This document shows, in pieces, positions 1 to 8,995 of a DNA stretch of 64,000 nt (positions within the stretch are counted from its first letter, which is position 1; each line of letters opens with the position of its first letter). Source of the DNA: Pseudomonadota bacterium (lineage in GTDB: Bacteria > Pseudomonadota > Alphaproteobacteria > Rhizobiales > Xanthobacteraceae); contig JAFAGM010000128.1 in assembly GCA_023422775.1 (NCBI GenBank), positions 1 to 64,000 on the forward strand. Reading direction: 5' to 3'. The notes under the pieces are model-generated. The model searched no databases. It saw nothing but the letters and a program-made list of their open reading frames with translations, and was not told where the DNA came from. Both the position numbers and the translations under genes were made by a program.

Positions 1-422
1 AGCTTGCCGTCGGCTGCGAGTCGGTCAAGGAACTCAAGGGCTGGGTTGCCGACCGCATGGCAACCGCGAAGAAAAAGGGTCTGCCGCTTCGCCACGTCCA
101 CGTCACGCGGATGACGCCAAAGCGCGACACCGAGCTGCTGGCCGGCGGATCGCTCTACTGGGTGATCAAGGGCGAAATCGCGGCCCGCGAAAAGATCATC
201 GCGATCGAGCCGTTTCGCGACAAGGACGGCATCGGCCGCTGCCGCCTGGTGATGCAGCCCAAGGTCTTCGCCGTCTCGCCGCGACCGATGCGCCCGTTCC
301 AGGGCTGGCGCTATCTGACCGAGGACGCCGCGCCGCCGGACCTCACCAGGTCCTCTGCCGCCAGCGTGGCGGCGATGCCGGAACCGATGCGCCGCGAATT
401 GCGCGATCTCGGGCTGCTCTGA
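1..422 (+). CDS. DUF1489 family protein (5' end outside window)
   Basis: The reading frame is open from the left edge (first full codon at base 3). It begins with residues LAVGCESVKELKGWVADRM and continues 121 residues past an internal Met at 57. From memory, DUF1489 proteins are about 140-145 residues and start with a short stretch ending in a similar LxVG-x-SVxxL motif, so only a few N-terminal residues are missing and the Met at 57 is not the true start. The family is conserved in alphaproteobacteria, and I know of no established function. The gene ends five bases before the convergent panC stop. Family assignment rests on motif recognition by eye. Confidence 0.75.
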   Translation, partial: LAVGCESVKELKGWVADRMATAKKKGLPLRHVHVTRMTPKRDTELLAGGSLYWVIKGEIAAREKIIAIEPFRDKDGIGRCRLVMQPKVFAVSPRPMRPFQGWRYLTEDAAPPDLTRSSAASVAAMPEPMRRELRDLGLL

Positions 423-427
423 CGGAA

Positions 428-1279
428 CTACACTCCGATATTGTCGATCAGGCGTGTCTTGCCGAGCTTGGCGGCGACCAGGATCCGCACCGGGCCGGAC
501 TTCATTGACCTAACCGGCGCCAGCGTTTCGGTATGCCGGGCTTCGAAATAATCCAGCACGAAGCCGGCGCTTTCGATTATCTCGCGGCCGACTGCCACGG
601 CGGCCTCGACTTCTTCACCGGCCTTGAGCCGTTTGGCGCTTTCCTTCATGGCGCGGTACAGCGTCGTCGCCGTCTGCCGTTCCTCCGCCGACAGGTAGAC
701 GTTGCGCGAGGACATCGCGAGCCCGTCGCGTTCGCGTACCGTGCGCGAGCCGATCACCCTGACGCCGAGGTCGAGATCCCGCGCCATCTGCGTCACCACC
801 CGCAACTGCTGAAAATCCTTCTCGCCGAAGACCGCGACATCCGGCCGGCACTGGGTGAACAGCTTGCCGACCACGGTGGCGACGCCGCCGAAGAAATTCG
901 GCCGGAAGCGGTCTTCGAGACCGGCGGTGGCCGGCCCCTCGGGCACGATCCGGGTGGCGAAGCCGTCCGGGTACATCGCCTTGACGTCCGGATTCCAGAT
1001 CAGGTCGACCTTCTCGGCGGCGAGTTTGGCGACGTCGGATTTCCAGGTGCGTGGATAGGAGCCAAAATCCTCTGTCGGCGCGAATTGCGTCGGGTTGACG
1101 AAGATCGAAACGATGACCTTTTGCGCCCGGCGCCTAGCGAGGCGCACCAGCGACACATGACCGTCGTGAAGCGCTCCCATCGTCGGCACCAGCGCGATGG
1201 TGGCCTTTCGGATGCGCAACGCCTCGACGGCGCGGCGCAAGGCTGGAACGGTACGGACGACCATGGGACTTCGCGACAT
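428..1279 (-). CDS. panC: Pantothenate synthetase (pantoate--beta-alanine ligase)
   Basis: PanC condenses pantoate with beta-alanine, using ATP, to make pantothenate, the precursor of coenzyme A, in the cytosol. The 283-residue protein has the HIGH-like nucleotide motif TMGALHDGH at residues 33-41, the segment FVNPTQFAPTEDF, the FGEKDFQQL motif, and SSRNVYLS in the KMSKS-equivalent loop. Length matches the family (about 280). I chose the ATG at 1279 (MSRSPMVVRT). The frame stays open upstream to 1558, but that extension is Arg/Ala-rich and unlike PanC. A second in-frame ATG at 1264 is possible. Convergent with the DUF1489 gene. panB is not in the window. Confidence 0.95.
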   Translation of the reverse strand: MSRSPMVVRTVPALRRAVEALRIRKATIALVPTMGALHDGHVSLVRLARRRAQKVIVSIFVNPTQFAPTEDFGSYPRTWKSDVAKLAAEKVDLIWNPDVKAMYPDGFATRIVPEGPATAGLEDRFRPNFFGGVATVVGKLFTQCRPDVAVFGEKDFQQLRVVTQMARDLDLGVRVIGSRTVRERDGLAMSSRNVYLSAEERQTATTLYRAMKESAKRLKAGEEVEAAVAVGREIIESAGFVLDYFEARHTETLAPVRSMKSGPVRILVAAKLGKTRLIDNIGV

Positions 1280-1606
1280 CTGGATTCGATCTCTTGCGGT
1301 TTCTGATGGGGAGAGGGCGCTCGCTTCCGGAAATCCCCCGGCAGGCGCGCCGACCTTATAAGGCGAGAGCGTTGCCGCCAAGATAACTCGGCAATGACAA
1401 ACCTGCGGCAGCTCAACGCTAGTCCGAGCGAGCGCGCCAGGCCGGTTGAACGAGCGGCGGAGCGCCGACGCGGTCGCCGCGCCATCAGCGGATTCAACAT
1501 GAAGACACGCGATGAAGACACACGCTGCGCGATTTGCGCACGTCATCGCGCATTTCACTTGACCGCAGCTGCGCGTTGATTTGAAGATGACAACGGGGAA
1601 CGAGTC
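1280..1606. other. Intergenic region between divergent panC and mipZ
   Basis: This 327-base stretch must hold the promoters of panC (leftward) and mipZ (rightward). I see no convincing -35/-10 pair, no repeat and no credible small ORF. The open frames crossing it are antisense extensions. The mipZ ribosome-binding region is GGGGAACGAG just before the ATG at 1607. Confidence 0.5.
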
Positions 1607-2542
1607 ATGTTGGTTCAGACGAGTCAGGGGCAGTCCGGTTCAGCGCACGTCGTGGTGCTGGGCAACGAGAAGGGCGGATCCGGAAAATCCACCACCGCCC
1701 TGCACATCGCCGTCGCCCTGATGAAGGCCGGACAGCGCGTCGCCACCATCGATCTCGACTGCCGTCAGCAAAGTTTCACCCGCTATATCGGCAACCGGAG
1801 CGCGTGGGCGCGCCGGACCGGCCTCGATCTCGAAATTCCGGTGCACTACTGCATCAGGCTCGGCGAGACGATGCAGATCGCCGACAACGAAAATTCCGAG
1901 TTCCAGCAATTCATGGAGGCGGTGAGCGCGGTCGAACGCGCTTACGATTTCATCGTGATCGACACGCCGGGTTCCGACTCCTACCTGATGCGGCTGGCGC
2001 ATTCGATGGCCGACACGCTGGTGACCCCGATCAATGACAGCTTCCTCGACGTCGATGTGCTCGGCACCGTCGATCCCGCCACCTATTCCGTGACCGGGGA
2101 GAGCCACTACGCGGAGATGGTGCGCGACGTCCGGCGCAAGCGGCGGCAGGTCGATGGCGCGACCACCGACTGGATCGTGGTGCGCAACCGCCTGTCGATG
2201 ATCGGCTCGCGTAACAAGCAGCTCGTGGCCGAGGGTCTGAAGGAACTCTCGCTGCGGCTCGGGTTCCGTTCGATCGACGGGTTTGCGGAGCGGGTGGTCT
2301 ATCGCGAATTCTTCCCGCGCGGGCTGACCGCGCTCGACGACATCGACGAGACGACGCTGGGTACGCGGCCGAGCATGGGCCATGTGACGGCGCGCGAGGA
2401 AGTGACGAGCCTGTTGCGCCAGCTCAAGCTGCCGCTCGACGAGCGCGGCCGCCGCCGTGCGGCGAACCGCGCCGAATGGTTCACCCAGGTCGACAAGCCG
2501 CTGGAAGTCCACGATATCTTCGGCGACATCATCAGCGCCTGA
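1607..2542 (+). CDS. mipZ: Division-plane positioning ATPase MipZ (ParA/MinD family)
   Basis: MipZ is a dimerising P-loop ATPase. In alphaproteobacteria lacking MinCD it forms a gradient from the ParB-bound origin and inhibits FtsZ, placing the division site at mid-cell. The 311-residue protein has the deviant Walker A motif GNEKGGSGKST at residues 20-30, a switch I region around DLDCRQQSFTRYI, and the Walker B/switch II stretch FIVIDTPGSDS near residue 115. The long C-terminal half, with the segment VVRNRLSM, is characteristic of MipZ rather than chromosomal ParA. The flanking genes are unrelated (panC, nirB), so it is probably transcribed alone. Confidence 0.93.
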   Translation: MLVQTSQGQSGSAHVVVLGNEKGGSGKSTTALHIAVALMKAGQRVATIDLDCRQQSFTRYIGNRSAWARRTGLDLEIPVHYCIRLGETMQIADNENSEFQQFMEAVSAVERAYDFIVIDTPGSDSYLMRLAHSMADTLVTPINDSFLDVDVLGTVDPATYSVTGESHYAEMVRDVRRKRRQVDGATTDWIVVRNRLSMIGSRNKQLVAEGLKELSLRLGFRSIDGFAERVVYREFFPRGLTALDDIDETTLGTRPSMGHVTAREEVTSLLRQLKLPLDERGRRRAANRAEWFTQVDKPLEVHDIFGDIISA

Positions 2543-2925
2543 ATGCTCCGCCTATCGCGGCTTGACCACGGTCATCCGGAACGGGCCGCTGCAGGCGGTG
2601 CGGAGCCCGTTATTGTGCTCGGGTTGGTGCGGTCCGGCGCTGTGCGAACCCTGACCTGCGCCACTCAAACACGCACGCTGGTGCCTTTTTGTGCGGCGCC
2701 CACATCGACCCACTTTAGCTGAGCCGAAAAACCGGTTGAAATTGCTCGCCGAATTGCCTGCGCCAAGTTGGCATGAACTTTGAAGTAACGCGGCTATCGG
2801 TCGTCATCGATGACGGTCAGCCGCCCGCGGACGGGCTCCCCAAACTCGAAAACCTCTATCCAACCGATCGACGACGCATGTCGCGTCGCCGGGGGATGTC
2901 GCAGGCATCATCTGAAAGGCAGTCC
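2543..2925. other. Intergenic region upstream of nirB
   Basis: This 383-base gap probably carries the nirB promoter and leader. An in-frame extension of nirB is open back to 2773, but its peptide does not resemble NirB. I could not identify a confident promoter, NtrC-type site or terminator by eye. Confidence 0.4.
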
Positions 2926-5385
2926 ATGCTCGAGAAGGTAAGCAAGCAAAAACTGGTGGTCATCGGCAACGGCATGGCCGGCATCAGGACCGTCGAGGCG
3001 CTGCTCGAGCGCGCGCCGGATCTCTACGACATCACCGTTTTCGGCTCCGAGCCCTATGGCAACTACAATCGAATTTTGCTGTCGCCGGTGCTCGCCGGCG
3101 AGAAGACCGTCGACGACATCATGCTCAACACCGTGCAATGGTACGACGACAACAACATCACGCTGCGCAAGGGCGAAGCGGTTGCCATGATCGACCGTCG
3201 CACCTGCGAGGTCGTTACCGAGGCCGGCGAGCGGGTGCCCTATGATCGCCTGCTGATCGCCACCGGCTCCAACCCGATCATGCTGCCGCTGCCGGGCAAG
3301 GATCTTCCCGGCGTGATCGGATTCCGCGACATCCATGACGTCGAGCGCATGGTCGAGGCCTCGACCAGCCACCGCAACGCCGTGGTGATCGGCGGCGGGC
3401 TGCTCGGCCTGGAGGCCGCCAACGGCCTGATGAAGCGCGGCATGAACGTCACCGTCGTGCATCTGCTCGACACGCTGATGGAGCGCCAGCTCGATCCGGT
3501 CGCCGGCGGACTGTTGCGCAAGTCGCTGGAAGAGCGCGGCATGGTGTTCAAGATGCCGGCGCAGACCGAGGCGATCCTGGGCGAGGACCGCGTCACCGGC
3601 GTCCGTTTCGGCGATGGTTCGGAACTCGCGGCCGATCTCGTGGTGATGGCGGTCGGCATCCGGCCCAATTTCGAACTCGCCAGAAAGGCGGGGCTGCATT
3701 GCGAGCGCGGCATCGTCGTCTCCGACACCATGCAGACCTATGATGGCCGCATCTACGCCGTCGGCGAATGCGTGCAGCACCGCCGCCAGACCTACGGTCT
3801 CGTCGCGCCGCTGTTCGACCAGGCCAAGGTCTGCGCCAATCACCTCGCCATGAAGGGGTTTGCCACCTATGACGGCTCGGTGGTCTCGACCAAGCTGAAG
3901 GTGACCGGGATCGACCTGTTCTCCGCCGGCGATTTCGCGCCGGGGCCGGACAAGGAGGAGATCGTACTGCAGGACGCCAACCGCGGCGTCTACAAGCGCA
4001 TCATCCTGCGCGACAAGAAGATCGTCGGCGCCGTGCTCTACGGCGATACCATCGACGGCCCCTGGTACTTCCAGCATCTGCGCGACGGCACCGACGTGTC
4101 CGCGATGCGCGAACGGCTGGTGTTCGGCGCCGCCAACCTCGGCGACGGCGGCCACGCCGGCCAGAATTCCGTCGCCGCCATGAGCGACGCCACCGAGATC
4201 TGCGGCTGCAACGGCGTCTGCAAGGGCACGATCGTCAAGGCGATCACCGAGAAGAAGCTGTTCACGCTCGACGACGTGCGGGCCCACACCAAGGCGTCGT
4301 CCTCTTGCGGTTCCTGCACCGGGCTGGTGGAGCAGGTGCTCGCGTTCACGCTCGGCGGCGACTATTCGACGGCGCCGAAGGTCAAGCCGCTGTGCAAGTG
4401 CACCGATCACAGCCACGACGACGTCCGCCGCGTCATTGTCGAGCAGAATCTGAAGACCATCCCCGACGTCATGAAGTTCATGGACTGGAAGACCGACAAC
4501 GGCTGCCATTCCTGCCGCCCGGCGCTGAACTACTATCTGCTCGCGACCTGGCCCGGCGAATACCGCGATGATCAGCAGTCGCGCTATATCAACGAGCGGG
4601 TGCACGCCAACATCCAGAAGGACGGCACCTATTCGGTGGTGCCGCGGATGTGGGGCGGCGTCACGACGCCGAACGAACTGCGCGCCATTGCCGATGTCGC
4701 CGACAAATTCAACATCCCGACGGTGAAGGTCACCGGCGGCCAGCGCATCGATCTCCTCGGTGTGAAGAAGGAGGATCTGCCCGCGGTGTGGGCCGACCTC
4801 AACGAGGCCGGCATGGTCTCGGGCCACGCCTATGCCAAGGGCTTGCGTACCGTCAAAACCTGTGTCGGGTCGGAATGGTGCCGCTTCGGTACCCAGGATT
4901 CGACCGGGCTGGGCGTCAGGATCGAAAAATTCATGTGGGGCTCGTGGACGCCGGCCAAGGTGAAGCTGGCGGTATCCGGTTGTCCGCGCAACTGCGCCGA
5001 GGCGACCTGCAAGGATGTCGGCGTGATCTGCGTCGATTCCGGCTATGAGATTCACTTCGCCGGTGCCGCGGGCCTCCATATCAAGGGGACGGAATTCCTG
5101 GCCAAGGTTGCGACCGAGGACGAGACGCTGGAAGTGATCGCAGCGGTTACACAGCTTTATCGCGAGCAGGGCTGGTACCTGGAGCGGATGTACAAGTGGT
5201 GCGATCGCGTCGGCCTCGATGCCATCCGCCGACAGGTGGTCGACGATGCTGCCAACCGCAAGGCGCTGTTCGAACGCTTCGCCTATTCGCAGCAATTCTC
5301 GCAGAGCGACCCCTGGGCGGAGCGCGCCCGGCGCGGCGTCGATCGCAACGAGTTTGCTCCGATTGCTAAACTGGAGCTCGCATGA
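2926..5385 (+). CDS. nirB: Assimilatory nitrite reductase [NAD(P)H], large subunit
   Basis: NirB with NirD reduces nitrite to ammonium with NAD(P)H in the cytoplasm. From the ATG at 2926 (AAAGG about 7 bases upstream) the protein is 819 residues, normal for the family. Domains in order: an FAD/NAD(P)H oxidoreductase with VVIGNGMAG near the N-terminus and VVIGGGLLGLEAA near residue 150; two BFD-like [2Fe-2S] regions, with EICGCNGVCKG and CGSCTG followed by PLCKCTD and GCHSCRP; then the sulfite/nitrite reductase half. The siroheme/[4Fe-4S] ligands are in CVGSEWC (about residue 645) and SGCPRNC (about 685). The stop overlaps the nirD start (ATGA), implying coupled translation. No nitrate reductase or nitrate transporter gene is adjacent. 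Confidence 0.95.
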   Translation: MLEKVSKQKLVVIGNGMAGIRTVEALLERAPDLYDITVFGSEPYGNYNRILLSPVLAGEKTVDDIMLNTVQWYDDNNITLRKGEAVAMIDRRTCEVVTEAGERVPYDRLLIATGSNPIMLPLPGKDLPGVIGFRDIHDVERMVEASTSHRNAVVIGGGLLGLEAANGLMKRGMNVTVVHLLDTLMERQLDPVAGGLLRKSLEERGMVFKMPAQTEAILGEDRVTGVRFGDGSELAADLVVMAVGIRPNFELARKAGLHCERGIVVSDTMQTYDGRIYAVGECVQHRRQTYGLVAPLFDQAKVCANHLAMKGFATYDGSVVSTKLKVTGIDLFSAGDFAPGPDKEEIVLQDANRGVYKRIILRDKKIVGAVLYGDTIDGPWYFQHLRDGTDVSAMRERLVFGAANLGDGGHAGQNSVAAMSDATEICGCNGVCKGTIVKAITEKKLFTLDDVRAHTKASSSCGSCTGLVEQVLAFTLGGDYSTAPKVKPLCKCTDHSHDDVRRVIVEQNLKTIPDVMKFMDWKTDNGCHSCRPALNYYLLATWPGEYRDDQQSRYINERVHANIQKDGTYSVVPRMWGGVTTPNELRAIADVADKFNIPTVKVTGGQRIDLLGVKKEDLPAVWADLNEAGMVSGHAYAKGLRTVKTCVGSEWCRFGTQDSTGLGVRIEKFMWGSWTPAKVKLAVSGCPRNCAEATCKDVGVICVDSGYEIHFAGAAGLHIKGTEFLAKVATEDETLEVIAAVTQLYREQGWYLERMYKWCDRVGLDAIRRQVVDDAANRKALFERFAYSQQFSQSDPWAERARRGVDRNEFAPIAKLELA

Positions 5386-5711
5386 CCCGCTGGATCGAAA
5401 TCGGAGCCCTGAGCGATATTCCCCGGCTCGGCTCGCGCGTGGTGCGAACGGCCTCGGGAGATATCGCCGTATTTCGTTCGGCGGACGACGACGTGTTCGC
5501 GCTCGACGACCGCTGCCCGCACAAGGGCGGGCCGCTGTCGCAGGGCATCGTCCACAACAAGCGCGTCACCTGTCCGCTGCATAACTTCGTCATCGAGCTG
5601 GCGAGCGGCGAGGCGGTCGCCCCGGACACGGGATGTACGCGCGTGCATCCCACCCGGGTCGAGAACGGCATGGTGTGGCTGTCGCTGCGCGAGGAAATTC
5701 CGGCCGGTTGA
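5382..5711 (+). CDS. nirD: Nitrite reductase small subunit, Rieske-type
   Basis: NirD is the small partner of NirB. The 109-residue protein is a Rieske-fold domain with an intact [2Fe-2S] box: CPHKGG (Cys and His ligands, about residues 45-50) and CPLHN (about 65-69). Many NirD proteins have lost these ligands, so their presence here suggests that a cluster is bound. The ATG overlaps the nirB stop by four bases (ATGA), so the two form an operon. The alternative, a general Rieske ferredoxin, is made unlikely by the fused context. Confidence 0.92.
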   Translation: MTRWIEIGALSDIPRLGSRVVRTASGDIAVFRSADDDVFALDDRCPHKGGPLSQGIVHNKRVTCPLHNFVIELASGEAVAPDTGCTRVHPTRVENGMVWLSLREEIPAG

Positions 5712-6063
5712 GAGGGAGCGGGATACCGGCAGCGGCGAGCGGGCTGGCGGCGCATGGCCCGTTCCGGTATCGTACGGACTTGTCGCGCCGGGCCAGTCGT
5801 GGAACAAACCGTTCAGCGAGCGGGTTTCCATAGACTTTTAATGAAACCTCGAACCAAAGCTTCGCTGGAGGCGTCCTAAGGTAAGGAGGCCGGGACACTC
5901 CGCCACTGAGCGCCTGCACAATGGATAGGTGCAGCGCACAACGATAAGGCGGTCAATACACAACATTTGGCCTTTATGTCACTCCACCGTGACATATATC
6001 ATTGAGAAGAGACCGAAGAGTCTCGGACATGGGATGGCCCTGAATTGGGGCCCGAGGACGAAA
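5712..6063. other. Intergenic region after nirD
   Basis: This 352-base gap is mostly featureless. It contains the inverted repeat at 5975-5996 listed separately, and GAGG at 6054-6057 as the ribosome-binding site for the next gene. An in-frame extension of that next gene back to 5929 is not protein-like. No transcription terminator with a U-tract is visible after nirD. Confidence 0.45.
5975..5996. promoter_or_regulatory. Inverted repeat, possible operator
   Basis: TATGTCAC and GTGACATA form a perfect 8-base inverted repeat separated by six bases (TCCACC), about 70 bases before the hydrolase start. It lacks a U-tract, so a protein-binding site is more likely than a terminator. The regulator is unknown. 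Confidence 0.35.
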
Positions 6064-6954
6064 ATGAAACGTGGAATTGTCATTCTGCTTTCACTCACCG
6101 TGCTGGTAGCCGTCGGATATTTCACTGCGACCAAATGGGCGATCCGCCACGAGACGATCGCATTCCACGATCCCGCACGCGACAACCGTCTGGTCGCCGT
6201 CACGATCGCCGTTCGCCGCGACAAGGAAATGCAGGCCAACGCGGGCCTGATCAAATTGCCCGTCGCAATCCTCAATCACGGCAATACCGTCAAGAGCACC
6301 GAGTACTCGTTCCTGTCCAACATCTTCGCGTGGCGCGGCTATCTCGCGATCAGCCCGCAGCACGACCTGCCGACCGATCCGCCCATGGTGACCAAGGTCG
6401 GTGAACTCTATGTCGGCCGCCTGCCGCAGATTCAGCGCGGGGTCGCCAACATTCATTTCGCCATCGGGGAAATGAAGAAGGTCCAGCCCAACGCCGACTA
6501 CGACAAGGTCACGATGGTCGGCCACTCGATGGGCGGCGACATCTCGATGTACTTCGCCAAGGAGTATCCCGACGAGATCAAGAAGGTCGTGACGCTCGAC
6601 AATCTGCGCGTGCCGTTCCTGACCGACGGCAAGTTCAAGATCCTGTCGTTCCGCTCCAAGGATACGCACTTCAAGGCCGACCCCGGCGTCGTGCCTGACG
6701 ATGAGCAGTGCGAGGAATCCGGCATCACGGTCGTGAACACCGGCTTCCAGCACAACGACATGCGTGACACCGGACCGGAGGCAGCCAAGACGTCGATCCA
6801 GTCGATGCTCGACAAGTTCCTCGACGATGCCGACAAGAGCACGCTGAGGCCGGTGCCGACCAAAGTGCCGGACGTTCTCTCGGCGAGCCCGGGACCGGTG
6901 CCGCTGGCCAGCAACAGCGGCGCGGCGCCGAGGAACAAGCCGGTGACCAACTGA
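6064..6954 (+). CDS. Alpha/beta-hydrolase (lipase-like), membrane-anchored or secreted
   Basis: From the ATG at 6064 (GAGG six bases upstream) the protein is 296 residues. It starts with a signal or anchor segment, MKRGIVILLSLTVLVAVGYF. The nucleophile elbow GHSMGG, about residues 157-162, marks an alpha/beta hydrolase with a catalytic Ser. A candidate acid lies in the strand after LSFRSKD, and the HND motif (FQHNDM) is a candidate catalytic His. The C-terminal ~40 residues are Pro/Ser/Ala-rich and probably disordered. The substrate cannot be inferred. It follows nirBD on the same strand but 350 bases away, so co-transcription is doubtful. Confidence 0.7.
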   Translation: MKRGIVILLSLTVLVAVGYFTATKWAIRHETIAFHDPARDNRLVAVTIAVRRDKEMQANAGLIKLPVAILNHGNTVKSTEYSFLSNIFAWRGYLAISPQHDLPTDPPMVTKVGELYVGRLPQIQRGVANIHFAIGEMKKVQPNADYDKVTMVGHSMGGDISMYFAKEYPDEIKKVVTLDNLRVPFLTDGKFKILSFRSKDTHFKADPGVVPDDEQCEESGITVVNTGFQHNDMRDTGPEAAKTSIQSMLDKFLDDADKSTLRPVPTKVPDVLSASPGPVPLASNSGAAPRNKPVTN

Positions 6955-7054
6955 CGGCCTGCGCCCGCGCGGTCCCGGAGAGATCGCATTTGGACGCATT
7001 GACCAGCCTCGGGCGCCGGCCCACATAGAGCCTTCTGCATAATTGCGAGCGCTC

Positions 7055-7822
7055 ATGGCTGGCGAACCCATCAAACCGAAGTCGCAAGGTGACGTCACCT
7101 CGGCGCAAAAATCCGAGGCGCGCAACGCGCGCCCGTTGCCGGAGGCAAGGACATCCGCGGCCGAGGATATCGCCGCCTTTGTCGCCAGGGCGCGGGAGAT
7201 GTCGCCGCACCGCGCGGGCGCGCGGGGAAGGCTGGTGTTTGCGCTCGACGCGACCATGAGCCGGCAGCCGACCTGGGACATGGCCTGCACGCTGCAGGCC
7301 GATATGTTCCGCGAGGCGGCGGCGTTGGGCAGTCTCGATATCCGTCTGGTCTATTACCGCGGTCTGAACGAATGCCGGGCCACGGGCTGGATTTCCGACT
7401 CCGCGCAACTGGCCCGGCTGATGAGCAGGATTGATTGCCAGGGCGGCAACACGCAGATCGGCAAGGTGCTGTCGGAAGCGCGCCGCGAGGCGGTGGCGTC
7501 AGGGGTGCGTGCGGTGGTGTTCGTCGGCGATGCCATGGAGGAGTCCGTCGATGATCTCTGCGCCAAGGCGGGCGAACTCGGCCTCTTGAAGGTGCCGGTC
7601 TTCATGTTTCAGGAAGGCCACGATGTCGGCGCCGAACAGGCGTTTCGCGAGATTGCGCGGCTGACGGGCGGCGCTTGGTGCAGGTTCGACCCTGGGGCCG
7701 CCGTGCAACTGCGCGAACTGCTGCGCGCCGCCGCAGCCTACGCCGCCGGCGGACGCGAGGCGCTGCTGCGGCTATCGAGAAGCGAAGGCGGCGCGGCCGC
7801 GCTGATCGGCCAGATGAAGTGA
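7055..7822 (+). CDS. VWA-domain protein
   Basis: The 255-residue protein has a von Willebrand factor A-type fold: LVFALDATMSRQPTW near residue 65 is a MIDAS-like D-x-T/S-x-S segment in which the first Asp is kept. Further strands are VRAVVFVGDAMEES and VPVFMFQEG. The first ~50 residues are polar and probably disordered. I chose the ATG at 7055 over an in-frame TTG at 7043. The next gene, a DnaJ-domain membrane protein, is 67 bases downstream on the same strand, so the two may be co-transcribed. VWA proteins usually act as assembly or metal-handling factors; the partner here is unknown. Confidence 0.7.
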   Translation: MAGEPIKPKSQGDVTSAQKSEARNARPLPEARTSAAEDIAAFVARAREMSPHRAGARGRLVFALDATMSRQPTWDMACTLQADMFREAAALGSLDIRLVYYRGLNECRATGWISDSAQLARLMSRIDCQGGNTQIGKVLSEARREAVASGVRAVVFVGDAMEESVDDLCAKAGELGLLKVPVFMFQEGHDVGAEQAFREIARLTGGAWCRFDPGAAVQLRELLRAAAAYAAGGREALLRLSRSEGGAAALIGQMK

Positions 7823-7889
7823 TTACAGCGTCGCCCCGCCACGGTTCGCCCGCGATGCTTTTCAGCGCAGATGCCACTATATTGAGCTC

Positions 7890-8618
7890 ATGCCTACCCT
7901 GATCGCCGGCGTCGTCGCCGTTGTCCTGCTTTACCTGCTGCTGCAGATGTTTCGTGCAGCCAATCCGGTCGTGCTTGCGCGCGGCATCAAGATCGCGGGC
8001 GGTGTCGTCGCGCTCGCGGTTGCGGCCTTTACCGGCCTGCGCGGCGAACTTGCGGTCGCCATTCCGCTCGGAATCTTCGGCGCCGGGCTGCTCGGCTGGT
8101 CGCCGTTCGGGCCGGGCGGCTTCAGCAATATCGGGGGAATCTTCGGCGGCGGTGCGCAGCGCTCGGCGGGACAGGCTTCCCGCGTGCGCTCGCAGTTCCT
8201 CGACATGATGCTTGATCACGACAGCGGCGCGCTCTCGGGCCGGATCGTGGACGGACCCAATGCCGGTCGCTCGCTCGACGAATTCGATTTGCCGCAGCTG
8301 GTTGCGATGACGGCGGGCTTCGATGCCGAGAGCGTGGCCTTACTTGAAAGCTATCTGGACCGCCGGTTTCCCGCTTGGCGTCAGAACGCGCAGGGTGACG
8401 CGGCAGGGGGGCAGCGTCGCACGGCGACGAGCGGTAAAATGACGGACGAGGAAGCCTACCAGATCCTTGGCCTGCAGCCGGGGGCGGGGCGCGACGACAT
8501 CAGCCGGGCCCACCGTGCCCTGATGAAGAAACTGCATCCCGACCAGGGGGGGTCGACGTATCTCGCCGCCCGTGTAAACGAGGCCAAGGATACTCTGCTT
8601 CGCACGCATCTCAGCTAA
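7890..8618 (+). CDS. Membrane-anchored DnaJ-domain protein
   Basis: The 242-residue protein has two hydrophobic segments at the N-terminus (residues 3-20 and about 33-65), a Gly-rich stretch, a central cytoplasmic region and a C-terminal J domain starting at DEEAYQILGL (about residue 188) with the diagnostic HPD motif in KKLHPDQGG. Its architecture resembles the Tim14/DjlA-like co-chaperones that recruit Hsp70 at membranes. The J domain is at the extreme C-terminus, as in Tim14. It follows a VWA-domain gene and may share its transcript. The client is unknown. Confidence 0.8.
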   Translation: MPTLIAGVVAVVLLYLLLQMFRAANPVVLARGIKIAGGVVALAVAAFTGLRGELAVAIPLGIFGAGLLGWSPFGPGGFSNIGGIFGGGAQRSAGQASRVRSQFLDMMLDHDSGALSGRIVDGPNAGRSLDEFDLPQLVAMTAGFDAESVALLESYLDRRFPAWRQNAQGDAAGGQRRTATSGKMTDEEAYQILGLQPGAGRDDISRAHRALMKKLHPDQGGSTYLAARVNEAKDTLLRTHLS

Positions 8619-8835
8619 CTCCGGCTCACGCTACCAAACGCGACATACCGAGAGCTGCTTCCTTGTCGGTCTCTGTGTGCAGCCCCGTCATCGCCCGCCG
8701 TTGTCCGGCGTGGTCGATCGTTCATGCTGGAAAACTAACCGCAATTTCTTGACGAGAAGTTTTCGCCGGAGCGATTGACCACCGACATCTGAACGGCGTT
8801 CGCTGCTGTGGTTTGAAAACAACAAGGCCGGCGCG

Positions 8836-8912
8836 TTGAGCGTTTTCGAGCGAAAGCCTGCCCCGGACTTGATCCGGGGTGGAAGCCGGTTCGCGTGAAG
8901 AAAACGCGTCAA
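8836..8912. repeat. Intergenic palindromic repeat, GCGTTTTC / GAAAACGC type
   Basis: The ends are imperfect inverted repeats: TTGAGCGTTTTCGAGCGAA on the left, and a right end carrying TTCGCGTGAAG and AAAACGCGTCAA. A perfect 7-base hairpin, CCCCGGA-CTTGA-TCCGGGG (8861-8879), sits in the middle. From memory, similar units are frequent between genes in Bradyrhizobium genomes. There is no coding content. Confidence 0.6.
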
Positions 8913-8916
8913 GACA

Positions 8917-8958
8917 GAAAACTAAAGCCTCCGTTCCGATTCAATCGGAACGGAGGCT
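8917..8958 (-). terminator. Rho-independent terminator of the carboxypeptidase gene
   Basis: A 15-base perfect stem (AGCCTCCGTTCCGAT at 8926-8940 with its complement at 8944-8958) closes a three-base loop. Read on the minus strand, it is followed by TTTAGTTTTC. It lies about 40 bases past the stop of the minus-strand gene. Confidence 0.85.
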
Positions 8959-8995
8959 CTGGCGCCGGCTTTGTGATGTCGAACCAGATGGCCGA

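Larger units (their letters stand above)
8619..8995. other. Intergenic region between convergent genes
   Basis: The 377 bases between the DnaJ-domain gene and the convergent carboxypeptidase gene hold an intergenic repeat (8836-8912) and a strong terminator for the minus-strand gene (8917-8958). Bases 8619-8835 show nothing I can name. Confidence 0.5.

Noticed and set aside
533..1306. Long plus-strand open frame opposite panC
   Set aside because: Antisense shadow produced by GC-rich codon bias; panC on the other strand has all family motifs.
2908..5295. 795-codon minus-strand frame opposite nirB
   Set aside because: Antisense shadow; no domain resemblance and rich in His/Arg/Asp as expected of reverse-frame translation.
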